A DNA stretch of 64,000 bases, taken from UMGS1696 sp964463375 (GTDB lineage: Bacteria > Bacillota > Clostridia > Oscillospirales > CAG-272). The position numbers were made by a program, and so were the translations under genes. The notes under the pieces are model-generated. The model had not been told where the DNA came from, ran no database searches, and worked only from the letters and a program-made list of their open reading frames with translations. How positions within the stretch are numbered: position 1 is the first letter of the stretch; the number at the start of each line of letters is the position of its first letter. The stretch lies in contig CAYXBQ010000002.1 in assembly GCA_964463375.1 (NCBI GenBank), positions 62,001-126,000 on the forward strand. Reading direction: 5' to 3'. Positions 1 through 8,799 of this stretch are shown here, piece by piece.

Positions 1-863
1 TGCAGAATGTTTCCATTTCTGTGACGGATGGCAGCATCTATGGGCTCATCGGCTCCAACGGCTCCGGCAAATCCACACTCATGCGGGTACTGGCCGGGAT
101 CTACCAGCCGGACAGCGGGACGATACAGTACGAAGGCGAGCCGGTGTGGGAGAATACCGCCGTGAAGCAACAGATCGTGTATCTCTCCGACGACCCGTAT
201 TTTCTCCCCCACTGCACCATGAATGATATGAAAAACTTTTACGCCAGCATCTACCCCGCCTTTTCCGTAGAGCGGTACCAGAGCCTGACGGAGAAATTTG
301 GTCTGGATCCCCGCCGCCGCATCGCTACCTTTTCCAAAGGGATGCAGAAGCAGGCCTCCATGCTGCTGGGACTGTCCTGCCAGCCGCAGTATATGTTCTG
401 CGACGAGACCTTTGACGGTCTGGACCCGGTCATGCGGCAGCTGGTGAAAAGCCTGATCATCGAGGACGTGGCGGAACGGGATCTATGCTGCGTGGTGGCC
501 TCCCACAACCTGCGGGAAATGGAGGATATGGCAGACCACATTGGCCTACTGCACAAGGGCGAGCTGCTGTTCGAGCGAGAGCTAGACGACATTCGCACCA
601 ACATGGTCAAGGTGCAGGTGTCCTATCGTAAGGACGATTGCGACCGGATGGCGGAAAAGCTGCGGGAACTACAGCCATCGTCCATGGAACGCCGGGGCAG
701 CTTGTTTACGCTGATCCTGCGTGGCTCGGAGGAAGGACTGTCTCCTTGGTTCCGGGAAACGTCGCCGCTGTTCTGCGAATATATTCCCATGACGCTGGAA
801 GAGATATTTATTACGGAAATGGAGGAGAGAGGGTATGAATTCACCAGTCAGATCCTTGGATAA
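1..863 (+). CDS. ABC transporter ATP-binding protein, 5'-truncated by window edge
   Basis: This is the nucleotide-binding subunit of an ABC exporter. The reading frame is open back to the first bases of the window (Q-N-V-S-I-S before the first possible GTG at 21), so the true start lies outside. Visible motifs are Walker A GSNGSGKST, the signature FSKGMQKQ, Walker B MFCDETFDGLD and an H-loop in VASHNL. It overlaps the next gene, a membrane permease, by 29 bases, so the two are translationally coupled and very probably form one transporter. The architecture resembles YtrB-type ATPases of Firmicutes, which often sit behind a GntR-family regulator, but no regulator is visible here. The substrate cannot be told from sequence. 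Confidence 0.93.
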   Translation, partial: QNVSISVTDGSIYGLIGSNGSGKSTLMRVLAGIYQPDSGTIQYEGEPVWENTAVKQQIVYLSDDPYFLPHCTMNDMKNFYASIYPAFSVERYQSLTEKFGLDPRRRIATFSKGMQKQASMLLGLSCQPQYMFCDETFDGLDPVMRQLVKSLIIEDVAERDLCCVVASHNLREMEDMADHIGLLHKGELLFERELDDIRTNMVKVQVSYRKDDCDRMAEKLRELQPSSMERRGSLFTLILRGSEEGLSPWFRETSPLFCEYIPMTLEEIFITEMEERGYEFTSQILG

Positions 864-3279
864 ACCGAAAAACCATATGTCCTGGCTCCGCTTTGGACTG
901 AAACAAAACTGGCAGCAGTTCATGTTCTACGCCATCGTCATGCTGCTGGCCTGCGTGGTCACCAGTATCATCGGTGTGGACAGTGAAGTAACCGACCTGC
1001 GCCGGTACGGTGGCTCTACGGCGATACTGCGTGGCAGCAGGCTGTTCGTAGAAGTGTCGGCGATCTTTGCGGTGGTGTCCTGTGTGCTGGGCGTGTTCGC
1101 CGGCATGAGCGCCACCGGGTACGTCAATTCCCGCCGTGCCGTCCATTGCTACCATAGCCTGCCTCTGACCAGAGATGCGCTGTACGTAACCGGCAGTGCC
1201 GTGCAGGGGATCTACTATCTGGTCTCCGGCCTTGCTTCCATGCTGATCGGCACACTGTGTATCGCCATCCGTTTGGGTATAGACGGCGAACATTTTGGCA
1301 AAGGCATGCTGCTGCTCCTGGCCGGGATCGGTGGGTATCTGGTGGTGTTCAGCCTGTTCCAGCTGTCCGGCGCTCTCACCGGTACCGCCATCTTCCGCTT
1401 CATCGTAGCCGGACTGATCGCCTTCCTGCCGATCCTGCTGTATGCGCTGGTGATCCTGGCGGTGGGATATGGCATGGATCACATTGTAGTAGACAACTAC
1501 ACCAGCGATACCACCATGCGACTCCTGTGCCCGGCGGTGAATCTCTATTACGTATTCTTTGCCGCCGCCGGAGAGATCGATGAGATCACCACAGCCTACA
1601 CGTTCTACACGAGCCTGCAAGCACTGGCACAGGTGGGCACCCTGTATCTGACCGCCGCTGTCTACTACGGCCTTGGCTACTACTTCCATCGGATCCGCCG
1701 CAGTGAGCTGTCGGAGAATTCGCTGATCTGGAAGAAGCTGCGTTCCATCGTCAAGTATCCGGTGATCTTTGTGGGCGGTGCCGGAGGTGCGCTGTTCTTC
1801 CGGGCGCTCATGGGTGCCGGCGGCTCCTGGACACTGTTTGGCTGCCTGTGTGGACTGATCTTATCCTTCCTGCTCATGAACGTCCTGATCGCCCGGAACA
1901 CCAAAAGTATGTTCCAGGGTCTGCCGGGACTGGGGGCAACGGCCGTGGTAGTTGCTGTGTTCCTGGCGGTATTCATGTACGACGTGTTCGACTTTGATAC
2001 ATTCATGTATCCCACCGACAAAGTGGAATCCGTCACGATCCAGTGGAACAGCATGACCCTGGAGCTGACCGACGAAGACGACATTGCCGCCGTGATGCCG
2101 TATATCCAAAACATGACCACAGGCGAAAACAGCGAAGTGGATAGCAGATACGCAGACTTGACCGCATTCTATATCGACACCGATAAGGTGATCGGACAGG
2201 ACAGCGGCGAAGCAGAGCAGATGCTCAAAACGCTGTACAAGGATCGTTACCTGACCGCTGTCGATAGCACGACTCAGAAGGGGATCTACAGCTGGATGAG
2301 CGGTGCACTGTTTGATGAACTGTATTATATAGACGACATCGATGTTGTCCGGAAAGAAACAGCTGTAGCAGAAACCGAGGCTGTGCGGGAAAGCGTGCAG
2401 TATCGGTACGACCACGAGTATGGCGGCGACTACAGCTATACGAACTATCGCCTCCAGGTCAGCGTATATCCGGAGCATGGTCTGCCGGTCCATCGTTGGA
2501 TGCGGTGCAAGGAGATCTCCCCGGATGCAGCGATCTTTGATAAGCTCGAAAAAATGACCGCTTACCAGAATCAGTATCTCGATCTGGCAACGGTGTCCAT
2601 GGATGCAGTATACGATCTGAGCATCGAGTTTGCAGACGAATCCATGTGGCTGATGCTGGGCTCTTCGCTGATCGATTTCCCGGAGGCCTCCGCTGCCTAT
2701 TACCAGAAGCTGGAAGAGCTGATCCATGCTGCCGGACAGTTTGACACCTCTATGACGAATACCCCTGTGATCGGTACCTTGCAGATCAGCTATGGTGGCA
2801 GCTATACCACGTATCCCCTGTACGCCGGGATGACTCCGTTCTGGAACCAGTGGCTGTCCTTCTGGGACGAAATGCCGTCCTTCCTCTCAAGCTACGGTGT
2901 TCCCGCAGACGTGATGTTTGCCAGCAGTATGCGAGAGTATTACGACCAGCTCCGGTATACGGATTATACGCTGTACGAAAGCGGCGAGACGGTCATGGAT
3001 TGGGTAACGGACCACTACACCGGTATATATGTGATCGAAGCGGATACCGGTCGTGCGCTGTACATCGACGATCCCGCGGACATTTTAGAGATGACCACGC
3101 TGACCAACGTGTATGGTTCCGCCGGTAAGGTGGAGCAGGGCTATCTGGTTGTAGCACGCAAATACTCCACGGATAACCTCAAGGATGGCAAAATGACCGT
3201 ACCCGATGGCAGAAGCATTGCCGGCGAATTCCTGGCCGGAAAGGTGCCGCAGTTCGTGCGGGATGCCTTTGCTAAATAA
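835..3279 (+). CDS. ABC-2 type transporter permease with large C-terminal extracytoplasmic domain
   Basis: An 814-residue membrane partner of the preceding ATPase. The N-terminal half carries about eight to ten hydrophobic segments, the first around residues 30-48. The last, near residues 360-385, is followed by roughly 430 mostly polar residues that are probably exposed outside the membrane. This split layout matches ABC-2 permeases with a C-terminal DUF6449-like region; that family name is from memory and less certain than the permease call. The ATG at 835 follows a purine-rich GAGAGAGGG and lies inside the ATPase gene. A bidirectional terminator follows the stop codon, ending the unit. Confidence 0.85.
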   Translation: MNSPVRSLDKPKNHMSWLRFGLKQNWQQFMFYAIVMLLACVVTSIIGVDSEVTDLRRYGGSTAILRGSRLFVEVSAIFAVVSCVLGVFAGMSATGYVNSRRAVHCYHSLPLTRDALYVTGSAVQGIYYLVSGLASMLIGTLCIAIRLGIDGEHFGKGMLLLLAGIGGYLVVFSLFQLSGALTGTAIFRFIVAGLIAFLPILLYALVILAVGYGMDHIVVDNYTSDTTMRLLCPAVNLYYVFFAAAGEIDEITTAYTFYTSLQALAQVGTLYLTAAVYYGLGYYFHRIRRSELSENSLIWKKLRSIVKYPVIFVGGAGGALFFRALMGAGGSWTLFGCLCGLILSFLLMNVLIARNTKSMFQGLPGLGATAVVVAVFLAVFMYDVFDFDTFMYPTDKVESVTIQWNSMTLELTDEDDIAAVMPYIQNMTTGENSEVDSRYADLTAFYIDTDKVIGQDSGEAEQMLKTLYKDRYLTAVDSTTQKGIYSWMSGALFDELYYIDDIDVVRKETAVAETEAVRESVQYRYDHEYGGDYSYTNYRLQVSVYPEHGLPVHRWMRCKEISPDAAIFDKLEKMTAYQNQYLDLATVSMDAVYDLSIEFADESMWLMLGSSLIDFPEASAAYYQKLEELIHAAGQFDTSMTNTPVIGTLQISYGGSYTTYPLYAGMTPFWNQWLSFWDEMPSFLSSYGVPADVMFASSMREYYDQLRYTDYTLYESGETVMDWVTDHYTGIYVIEADTGRALYIDDPADILEMTTLTNVYGSAGKVEQGYLVVARKYSTDNLKDGKMTVPDGRSIAGEFLAGKVPQFVRDAFAK

Positions 3280-3297
3280 TATGTAGACAAAAACAAA

Positions 3298-3338
3298 AAC
3301 GACAGTCCTTCGTTGCTCCGTTGGGCTGTCGTTTTTTG
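3298..3338. terminator. Bidirectional terminator between ABC permease and DUF378 gene
   Basis: The arms AACGACAG and CTGTCGTT form an 8-bp stem. A T-run follows on the + strand, and on the - strand the hairpin is followed by TTTGTTTTTG. It can end both the ABC operon and the convergent small gene. Confidence 0.85.
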
Positions 3339-3343
3339 CGTGG

Positions 3344-3544
3344 TTATGCGTGCTCCACCCGGGGACGGAAGAGCAGTGTGATGCACCAAAGTCCCGCCAG
3401 TGCCACCAGACCGTAGACCAGCCGTGCCCAAAGCGCATCCTGTCCACCAAAGACCCAGGAGACAAAGTCAAAGCGGAACAGTCCCACGCTGCCCCAGTTC
3501 AGTGCCCCAATGATCACAAGGATCGTTGCAATTCTGTCAAGCAT
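3344..3544 (-). CDS. DUF378 family small membrane protein
   Basis: A 66-residue protein with two hydrophobic segments (about residues 4-22 and 38-58) joined by a short loop. The start MLDRIATILVIIGALNWG, with its GALNWG motif, is typical of DUF378 (YuzA-like) proteins of Firmicutes. The chosen ATG has GAAAGGAT at ribosome-binding distance; a longer in-frame reading upstream has no such support and no family similarity. The function of the family is unknown. It faces the ABC operon across a shared terminator. Confidence 0.85.
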   Translation of the reverse strand: MLDRIATILVIIGALNWGSVGLFRFDFVSWVFGGQDALWARLVYGLVALAGLWCITLLFRPRVEHA

Positions 3545-3656
3545 ATGATCGTATCCTTTCAAGCGTAAATGAAATTTGGATGCAAGGATAGTATGTCCCG
3601 AACACAAGCAGAATACGCACGCACTCCATGGAAATACCTGCCGGTTATGGGAAATT

Positions 3657-3684
3657 TTGCACCGTTGGCCGCATATGGTATAGT
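3657..3684 (+). promoter_or_regulatory. Candidate promoter of sigK
   Basis: TTGCAC and TATAGT are separated by 16 bp and lie 28 bp before the sigK start, with TATGG just before the -10. It resembles a sigma-A promoter. Since sigK is normally expressed late by a sporulation sigma factor, this could be misleading. Confidence 0.4.
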
Positions 3685-3711
3685 ATCCTACAAAGGCAAA
3701 GGAGGCATACC

Positions 3712-4392
3712 ATGCTTGCATACCTGTTATCGATCTTAGCCGGTTTCTCGTTCACAGCCCTATCCGCATCTCCGGGCCAGCAGTTCCCCCCGCCGCTGGA
3801 GAAATCGGTAGAGGATATCTTATTTCGAAAATGGCGGGAGAACGGAGACATGGCAGCCAGAGAAAAGCTGATCGAGCACAACCTGCGATTGGTAGCCCAC
3901 GTGGTACGAAAATACTACGCCGCCAGCCCGGATAAAGAGGATCTGGTGTCCATTGGTTCCATCGGCCTGATCAAGTCCATCGATTCCTTTGACCCGGACA
4001 ACGGCGCCAGGTTTGCCACCTACGGGGCACGGTGTATACAAAATGAGATCCTCATGTACTTTCGTTCCCGAAAAAAGCTGTCCCAAGAGGTGTCCATCCA
4101 CGATACCATCGATACGGATCGAGACGGCAATCCGCTGACCTACGCAGACATCATGGGCACAGACGACACCATCGCCGACGACATCGATGCCAAGATCAAG
4201 CTCGGCAAAGCGGCGGCGTTCATCACAAAGAACCTGGACGACAGGGAACGACAGATCATCACCCTGCGATACGGGCTGACGGGAGAAAAGCCGGTGGCAC
4301 AGCGAGAGGTGGCAGAAATGCTGGGGATTTCCCGGTCATACGTGTCCCGGATCGAAAAGGCGGCACTGGAAAAGATCAGGCGGGTGCTGTAA
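3712..4392 (+). CDS. sigK: RNA polymerase sporulation sigma factor SigK (pro-sigma-K)
   Basis: A 226-residue sigma-70 family factor for late mother-cell gene expression. Residues 1-20 are a hydrophobic leader (MLAYLLSILAGFSFTALSA) matching the pro-sequence that tethers sigma-K to membrane until SpoIVFB-type cleavage. Then come region 2 (HNLRLVAHVVRKYY, DLVSIGSIGLIKSID, ATYGARCIQNEIL) and region 4 with a helix-turn-helix (QREVAEMLGISRSYVSRIEK). The ATG at 3712 has AAAGGAGG six bases upstream. The gene is contiguous, so there is no skin-type insertion here. It strongly suggests the organism can sporulate. Confidence 0.95.
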   Translation: MLAYLLSILAGFSFTALSASPGQQFPPPLEKSVEDILFRKWRENGDMAAREKLIEHNLRLVAHVVRKYYAASPDKEDLVSIGSIGLIKSIDSFDPDNGARFATYGARCIQNEILMYFRSRKKLSQEVSIHDTIDTDRDGNPLTYADIMGTDDTIADDIDAKIKLGKAAAFITKNLDDRERQIITLRYGLTGEKPVAQREVAEMLGISRSYVSRIEKAALEKIRRVL

Positions 4393-4428
4393 ACACAAAA
4401 GGCATACGATCGCTGCACCGTATGCCTT
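4392..4428 (-). terminator. Terminator of the LRR-dockerin gene
   Basis: The arms AAGGCATACG and CGTATGCCTT form a 10-bp stem. Reading leftward it is followed by TTTTGTGTTT, a reasonable T-tract, so it serves the - strand gene. On the + strand, just after sigK, it has no T-tract. Confidence 0.75.
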
Positions 4429-4439
4429 ATCGGTATGTG

Positions 4440-7073
4440 TTATGATCTATGCGGCGGTGTCATGGCATCTGCCCAACCGGCCAGCTGACGAGCCAGCACC
4501 ATGGCATCGGCTCTGGTCATGTTGCCGTCTCCGTTCAAATCGGCAGCGGCGGGGTAGTCGATAGCAACGTCGTAGCCGCAGTAGTATTGCCGTAGCAGCG
4601 TCAGATCCGTTTGATCCGACAGACCATCGCCACTCAGGTCGCCGGTCACAACGATCGTCAGCGTATCCACCACAGCGCCGTCCACCGTTAGGGAGACCAC
4701 GCAGCCGGTACCCACCAAAGCCGTATCGGAGAGGGAAGTACCGGTGGGGGTGGATATGGTGATGGCGTGATCCGTATCGAACTGAGCAACAAACGCAGAT
4801 ACCGTAGTAGCAGCAGGCACGTTCGATAGGGTACCGCTGGTGATACTATACGGAGAGGAAGGAAGCAGGGTCAAGGTGGGATTTCCGGCGGGCACAAAGG
4901 TGGCGGTATTGTAGCCATTCCAAGTGGGCGAAGTCCAACCGGATTTGCCGGCAATGTAGTAGATCGTGAAGGTGGAATGGGTGTTAGAGAAGGCGTTGGA
5001 ATTTATGGATGGAACATTGCCATAGAAGTATACACGGCGTAAAGCGGTGCAATTTGCAAAACAGGAATACCCCAGAGATGCCACTGTCTTGGGAAGTGAG
5101 ATTTCCTTAAGATGTGTACAATTCTGAAATGCGCAATTATTTATGTACTCTAAATTTTGTGGGAGATATATACTTTGCAAAGCAGTACAGTTTTTGAATA
5201 CATTGGCTCCCATATTCGAAAGTGCAGTCGGGAGTGTGGCAGTTTCCAGTGCTGTACAGCCTTCGAAAGCTGAAGAACCAATGGAGGTCATTGTTGCAGG
5301 AAAACGAATACTTTTCAGAGAAGTGCAATGAAGAAAGGCATTCTCGCCAATAGCATAGAGTGAGGAAGGCAATGCAATATCCTTCAAGTTTGTTGTGTCG
5401 GAAAATGCATTGTCAGCAATCGTATATGTTCCGTCGGGAACGATGTACTGCGTGCCTTCACGCTGTAGTGGATAGTCCACCAGTTCCAGTTTTTGTGTGC
5501 TTTTATCGAAGAAGAATAGGACGCCATCTATAGCACGATACCCCATGTTATCTGTGTCTTGCACGGAGTATGCTATGATAGACGGAAAGTTTATAAAGTG
5601 AGTATCCTTTGCGTAACGATTGATGTTGCCAAGTTCTACATACTGAATGTTTGTATCACAGAAAGCGGATTCGTCAACATTGCATTCGAGTCTGCTGATA
5701 CAGAGAGTTGTCAGATCGCCGCAACCACAGAACGCATATTCTTCGATCGATGTGATACGATCACGCAGATCGATCTGTTTCAATTGGCAATTTTGAAATG
5801 CATAGGCACCGATCGCTTCAGTACCTTCCAAGACACGGTAACTTTCTCCATTTTTGGATGCAGGATACCGTACCAATGTGTATGCTTCCAAATACGGATC
5901 ATATGTATATAAGATACCATCAAAGGATACGTATCCTTCGCCGTCGGTATCCTTTACATTGTAGGTCCCGATCGTGTCCAATGTCAAAACGTTTTGCGGA
6001 ATGTTGTGAATATTGTTTGTCAGACACACTGTAGTTATATTGCCTGTGTTTTGGATAAAATCATACCGGATCTGGCTGTCATTGGAAAATGTCACTGTCG
6101 AAGTGGCACTTGCATAAAAAGCATTCCAAGGCAGATAGGTCAGAGCTTCTGGAAAAACAACAGACGCGATGCTGGTTCGGCGAAACGCATTTTGGCCGAT
6201 GTGCTCTAATGATTGCGGAAATACGATCGTATCTAAAACGGTACAGTTCGTGAAGGCATTGCTTCCGATCGTAGTCAATGTGTCCGGCAGTGTTATATTT
6301 TTAAGATTGTTGCAGAAAGCAAACGTAAAAGGCGATATGACTGTCAGTCCATCGTTGCAGACAACCGTTTCCAGATTATCACAATCCTGAAACACGCCTT
6401 CGCCCAGTGTCGTAAGCGAATCAGGGAAAATGATGCTGTTCAAGCTGGCACAGTCCCGGAAAGCATTGCTCCAGATCATAGAAATTTCACTTGGAATAGA
6501 AATGCTGGCGAGACTGTGACATCCCCGAAAGGCTTCACGGCTGATCGCATCAAGACCATGGGAAAGAGATGCGCTTTTCAAACTGGTACACATATAAAAC
6601 ACGCCTTCACCGATCCGATAAACAGAGTCAGGGAGAGTGATACTCGCCAGGCTTGTGCAATAGGCGAATGCGTAATTCCCGATCGTTTTCAAATTCGAAG
6701 GCAGTACAATTTCATTGAGAGAATGGCACTCAAAAAAAGTGCGATCACCAATTGCGATCAATTTGTCCGGCAGGTTGATAGCAGTAAGGTTGCTGCAGCC
6801 ACGGAATGCATCCTGCCCAAGCATAATGATGCTGTCCGGCAAATAAACAGTAGTAACGCTGTTTGCATAGGGATGCCAAGGCGCATCTGTATAGTATTCA
6901 AAGCCGATGAAGTTTCCACTCCCGCTGATGGTCAACACCCCAGCATCATCCAAAACCCACGTCAAATCATCCCCACAGACGCCCTCCGCTACGGTCTCCG
7001 CCGAAACCCCAATGCCCAGCAGCACCACAAAGGCCGCCGTCAGCAGCAGTCCCAGCCACCACTTTTTCTTCAT
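4440..7073 (-). CDS. Secreted BspA-type leucine-rich-repeat protein with C-terminal dockerin
   Basis: An 877-residue secreted protein. It starts with a signal peptide (KKK, a hydrophobic core, and likely cleavage after VSA-E near residue 24). A long array of about 23-residue LRR_5 units follows (pattern IxxxAFxxCxxLxxIxLPxxL), broken twice by beta-rich inserts with G-(Y)-x-A/F-DGVL/ILY. The tail has two calcium-loop repeats, DLSGDGLSDQTD and DLNGDGNMTRAD, each followed by a helix, which is a type I dockerin. BspA repeats usually mediate adhesion; the dockerin implies docking to a cohesin scaffold. The ATG was chosen for the signal peptide and an upstream GGAGGGA. The repeat region is AT-richer than its surroundings, hinting at transfer or different selection. 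Confidence 0.93.
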   Translation of the reverse strand: MKKKWWLGLLLTAAFVVLLGIGVSAETVAEGVCGDDLTWVLDDAGVLTISGSGNFIGFEYYTDAPWHPYANSVTTVYLPDSIIMLGQDAFRGCSNLTAINLPDKLIAIGDRTFFECHSLNEIVLPSNLKTIGNYAFAYCTSLASITLPDSVYRIGEGVFYMCTSLKSASLSHGLDAISREAFRGCHSLASISIPSEISMIWSNAFRDCASLNSIIFPDSLTTLGEGVFQDCDNLETVVCNDGLTVISPFTFAFCNNLKNITLPDTLTTIGSNAFTNCTVLDTIVFPQSLEHIGQNAFRRTSIASVVFPEALTYLPWNAFYASATSTVTFSNDSQIRYDFIQNTGNITTVCLTNNIHNIPQNVLTLDTIGTYNVKDTDGEGYVSFDGILYTYDPYLEAYTLVRYPASKNGESYRVLEGTEAIGAYAFQNCQLKQIDLRDRITSIEEYAFCGCGDLTTLCISRLECNVDESAFCDTNIQYVELGNINRYAKDTHFINFPSIIAYSVQDTDNMGYRAIDGVLFFFDKSTQKLELVDYPLQREGTQYIVPDGTYTIADNAFSDTTNLKDIALPSSLYAIGENAFLHCTSLKSIRFPATMTSIGSSAFEGCTALETATLPTALSNMGANVFKNCTALQSIYLPQNLEYINNCAFQNCTHLKEISLPKTVASLGYSCFANCTALRRVYFYGNVPSINSNAFSNTHSTFTIYYIAGKSGWTSPTWNGYNTATFVPAGNPTLTLLPSSPYSITSGTLSNVPAATTVSAFVAQFDTDHAITISTPTGTSLSDTALVGTGCVVSLTVDGAVVDTLTIVVTGDLSGDGLSDQTDLTLLRQYYCGYDVAIDYPAAADLNGDGNMTRADAMVLARQLAGWADAMTPPHRS

Positions 7074-7252
7074 TTCTATTATGTCCCTCCATATGGAATT
7101 ATTTTGATAAACCACATATTCCATATTATACCGCCTTCTCCCCGTATTGTCAAGTGCTTTCCCAAAAACTGCCCCCGTTTTCGATATATTTCTCCCGCAC
7201 AGCTCCCGGTCGAAAAAATCTTGAAAAATCCCAAAAACTTTTCCGAAACCTA

Positions 7253-7281
7253 TTGACAAAAGTGCGCTTTGGGTGTATAAT
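7253..7281 (+). promoter_or_regulatory. Sigma-A promoter of infC-rpmI-rplT
   Basis: Perfect TTGACA and TATAAT hexamers with a 17-bp spacer, 156 bp before the infC start. Confidence 0.9.
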
Positions 7282-7284
7282 CTA

Positions 7285-7415
7285 CAGGAATGAAAAAGAA
7301 GCAGAACTTCCCGTTCTCACCGGACAGCCAAAGAGCTCATCCGGTCAATACAATTTGCCTCATACAGGTGTGTTGTGTCGTGCGGGAATATAGCTTCCGG
7401 CACGCTTTTTGTTTT
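7285..7415 (+). promoter_or_regulatory. infC leader with attenuator hairpin (L20-leader-like)
   Basis: The transcribed leader ends in a strong terminator at 7379-7415: CGTGCGGGAA pairs with TTCCGGCACG (one G-G mismatch, loop TATAGC), followed by TTTTTGTTTT, only 23 bases before the infC start. Upstream are two small hairpins: AGAAC/GTTCT with loop TTCCC (about 7304-7317) and ACCGGA/TCCGGT (about 7319-7345). The TTCCC loop can pair with GGGAA in the terminator's 5' arm, which would compete with termination. In Bacillus the same operon is controlled by ribosomal protein L20 through a leader terminator; assigning that mechanism here is inference. Confidence 0.7.
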
Positions 7416-7437
7416 GAAAATATGGAGGTGCGTAACT

Positions 7438-7968
7438 ATTAGCGCAAAAGAACTGTACATCAACGACGACATCCGGGTGAAGGAAGTCCGTATGCTGGAC
7501 GAAAACAATGGCCAGCTGGGCATTATGAGCCTGAACGATGCCAAAACCTATGCCTACGATAAGGGACTGGATCTGGTCCTCATCGCGCCCACTGCCCAGC
7601 CGCCGGTCTGCCGTGCCATGGACTACGGTAAGTACCGCTACGAGCAGGACAAGAAGGAAAAGGAAGCAAAGAAGAAACAGCAGGTCGTGGAGATCAAAGA
7701 GGTTCAGCTCTCTTGCCGGATCGACACCCACGATTTCGAGACCAAGGCCGGCCGTGCCATCAAGTTCCTCTCCGAAGGCAACAAGGTACGTGTCAAGCTG
7801 AAGTTCAAGGGACGTGAAATTGCGCACCAGGAGCTGGGTCGGGAAATGCTGGATAAGTTTGCCGAGGCTTGTTCCGAAGTGGGTACCGTAGACAAAAAGC
7901 CGGTCCTGGAAGGCAAGCAGCTCACCATGTTCATGGCTCCCGTTTCCGCTGGAAAGGATGCCAAGTAA
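7438..7968 (+). CDS. infC: Translation initiation factor IF-3, AUU start codon
   Basis: A 176-residue IF-3, which binds the 30S subunit and proofreads initiator tRNA and start codon. The N domain begins at SAKELYINDDIRVKEVRML, and the C domain includes the basic stretch VRVKLKFKGREIAHQELG. The start is ATT at 7438, eight bases after TGGAGGTG; the only upstream ATG in frame lies in the leader and lacks a binding site. An AUU start is the classical autoregulatory feature of infC, because IF-3 itself discriminates against it. It is first in an operon with rpmI and rplT. Confidence 0.95.
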   Translation: MSAKELYINDDIRVKEVRMLDENNGQLGIMSLNDAKTYAYDKGLDLVLIAPTAQPPVCRAMDYGKYRYEQDKKEKEAKKKQQVVEIKEVQLSCRIDTHDFETKAGRAIKFLSEGNKVRVKLKFKGREIAHQELGREMLDKFAEACSEVGTVDKKPVLEGKQLTMFMAPVSAGKDAK

Positions 7969-7981
7969 GACGGCGTTTCGT

Positions 7982-8034
7982 CTGTCTCCTGGGGCAGTGC
8001 AGTTCGCCACCCTGCCATAGGCTGAACGAGACAG
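7982..8034 (+). other. Structured infC-rpmI spacer (nested stem)
   Basis: CTGTCTC pairs with GAGACAG around an inner stem formed by GGCAG and CTGCC, inside the 119-base spacer between infC and rpmI. There is no T-tract, so it is not a terminator. It may be an RNA-processing or ribosomal-protein binding element; the function is not shown. Confidence 0.45.
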
Positions 8035-8087
8035 CGACCACTGTTTCGTTCCTATATCGCATACCAAATCGAAAGGAAATAACAAAA

Positions 8088-8285
8088 ATGGGAAAAATTA
8101 AGACGCATAAGGCTTCTGCCAAGAGATTTGCTGTTACCGGTACCGGTAAGGTAAAGGTTTATCACTCCGATCACCGTCATAACCTGGGTCAGAAGGATGC
8201 TAAGAGAAAGAGACATCTGCGTAGCAGCCAGATCCTGGCAGGCGCTATGACCGCCAACGTAAAGAGACTGATCAACAAGGACTGA
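8088..8285 (+). CDS. rpmI: Large-subunit ribosomal protein L35 (bL35)
   Basis: A 65-residue, very basic protein with the bL35 pattern MGKIKTHKASAKRF and RHNLGQKDAKRKRHL. GAAAGGAAA lies upstream of the ATG. It sits between infC and rplT, the standard order. Confidence 0.96.
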   Translation: MGKIKTHKASAKRFAVTGTGKVKVYHSDHRHNLGQKDAKRKRHLRSSQILAGAMTANVKRLINKD

Positions 8286-8333
8286 TCACACGAGATCGGA
8301 ACAAGACAGAAGTAAAGAAAGGAATAAATAGAG

Positions 8334-8687
8334 ATGGCAAGAGTTAAGGGCGCGATGATGACGCGCAAGCGAAGAAAGAAAGATCTGAAGGCCGCCAAGG
8401 GCTACTGGGGTTCCAAGAGCAAGCACTTCAAGATGGCTAAGCAGGACGTAATGAAGAGCGGTAACTATGCCTATATCGGTCGGAAGCAGAAGAAGAGAGA
8501 GATCCGCGCACTGTGGATCACTCGTATCTCTGCCCAGGCTAAGGTGAACGGCATCAACTATTCTCAGCTGATGAACGGTCTGAAGAAGGCTGGTATCACG
8601 CTGAACAGAAAGATGCTTGCTGAGATCGCCGTTTCCGATAAGGAAGCATTTGCTGAGATCGTGGCAAAGGCAAAGGCTGCCCTGTAA
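8334..8687 (+). CDS. rplT: Large-subunit ribosomal protein L20 (bL20)
   Basis: A 117-residue basic protein that binds 23S rRNA early in 50S assembly, with the family segment MARVKGAMMTRKRRKKDL and the C-terminal region KAGITLNRKMLAEIAV. In other bacteria L20 represses its own operon, which fits the attenuator-like leader ahead of infC. AAAGGAAT lies upstream of the start codon. It is followed by a hairpin with a short T-run. Confidence 0.97.
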   Translation: MARVKGAMMTRKRRKKDLKAAKGYWGSKSKHFKMAKQDVMKSGNYAYIGRKQKKREIRALWITRISAQAKVNGINYSQLMNGLKKAGITLNRKMLAEIAVSDKEAFAEIVAKAKAAL

Positions 8688-8701
8688 TCGAACATATCCA
8701 T

Positions 8702-8738
8702 ATGGGTGTTGCAGCGGATTGTGACACCCATTTCTTGT
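8702..8738 (+). terminator. Probable terminator after rplT
   Basis: ATGGGTGT pairs with ACACCCAT and is followed by TTCTTG, a weak T-tract, so some read-through into the next gene is likely. Confidence 0.6.
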
Positions 8739-8799
8739 ATCCCGATAAAATTTGTGCAGTATAGATAAAACCAGTGCAGCGGAGAAAGGGAGAACCTAC

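Noticed and set aside
3628..4392. Upstream start for sigK at 3628
   Set aside because: The added residues overlap the promoter and have no binding site; the ATG at 3712 has AAAGGAGG and gives the expected pro-sequence.
3712..4392. Skin-like element splitting sigK
   Set aside because: The frame is continuous through regions 2 to 4.
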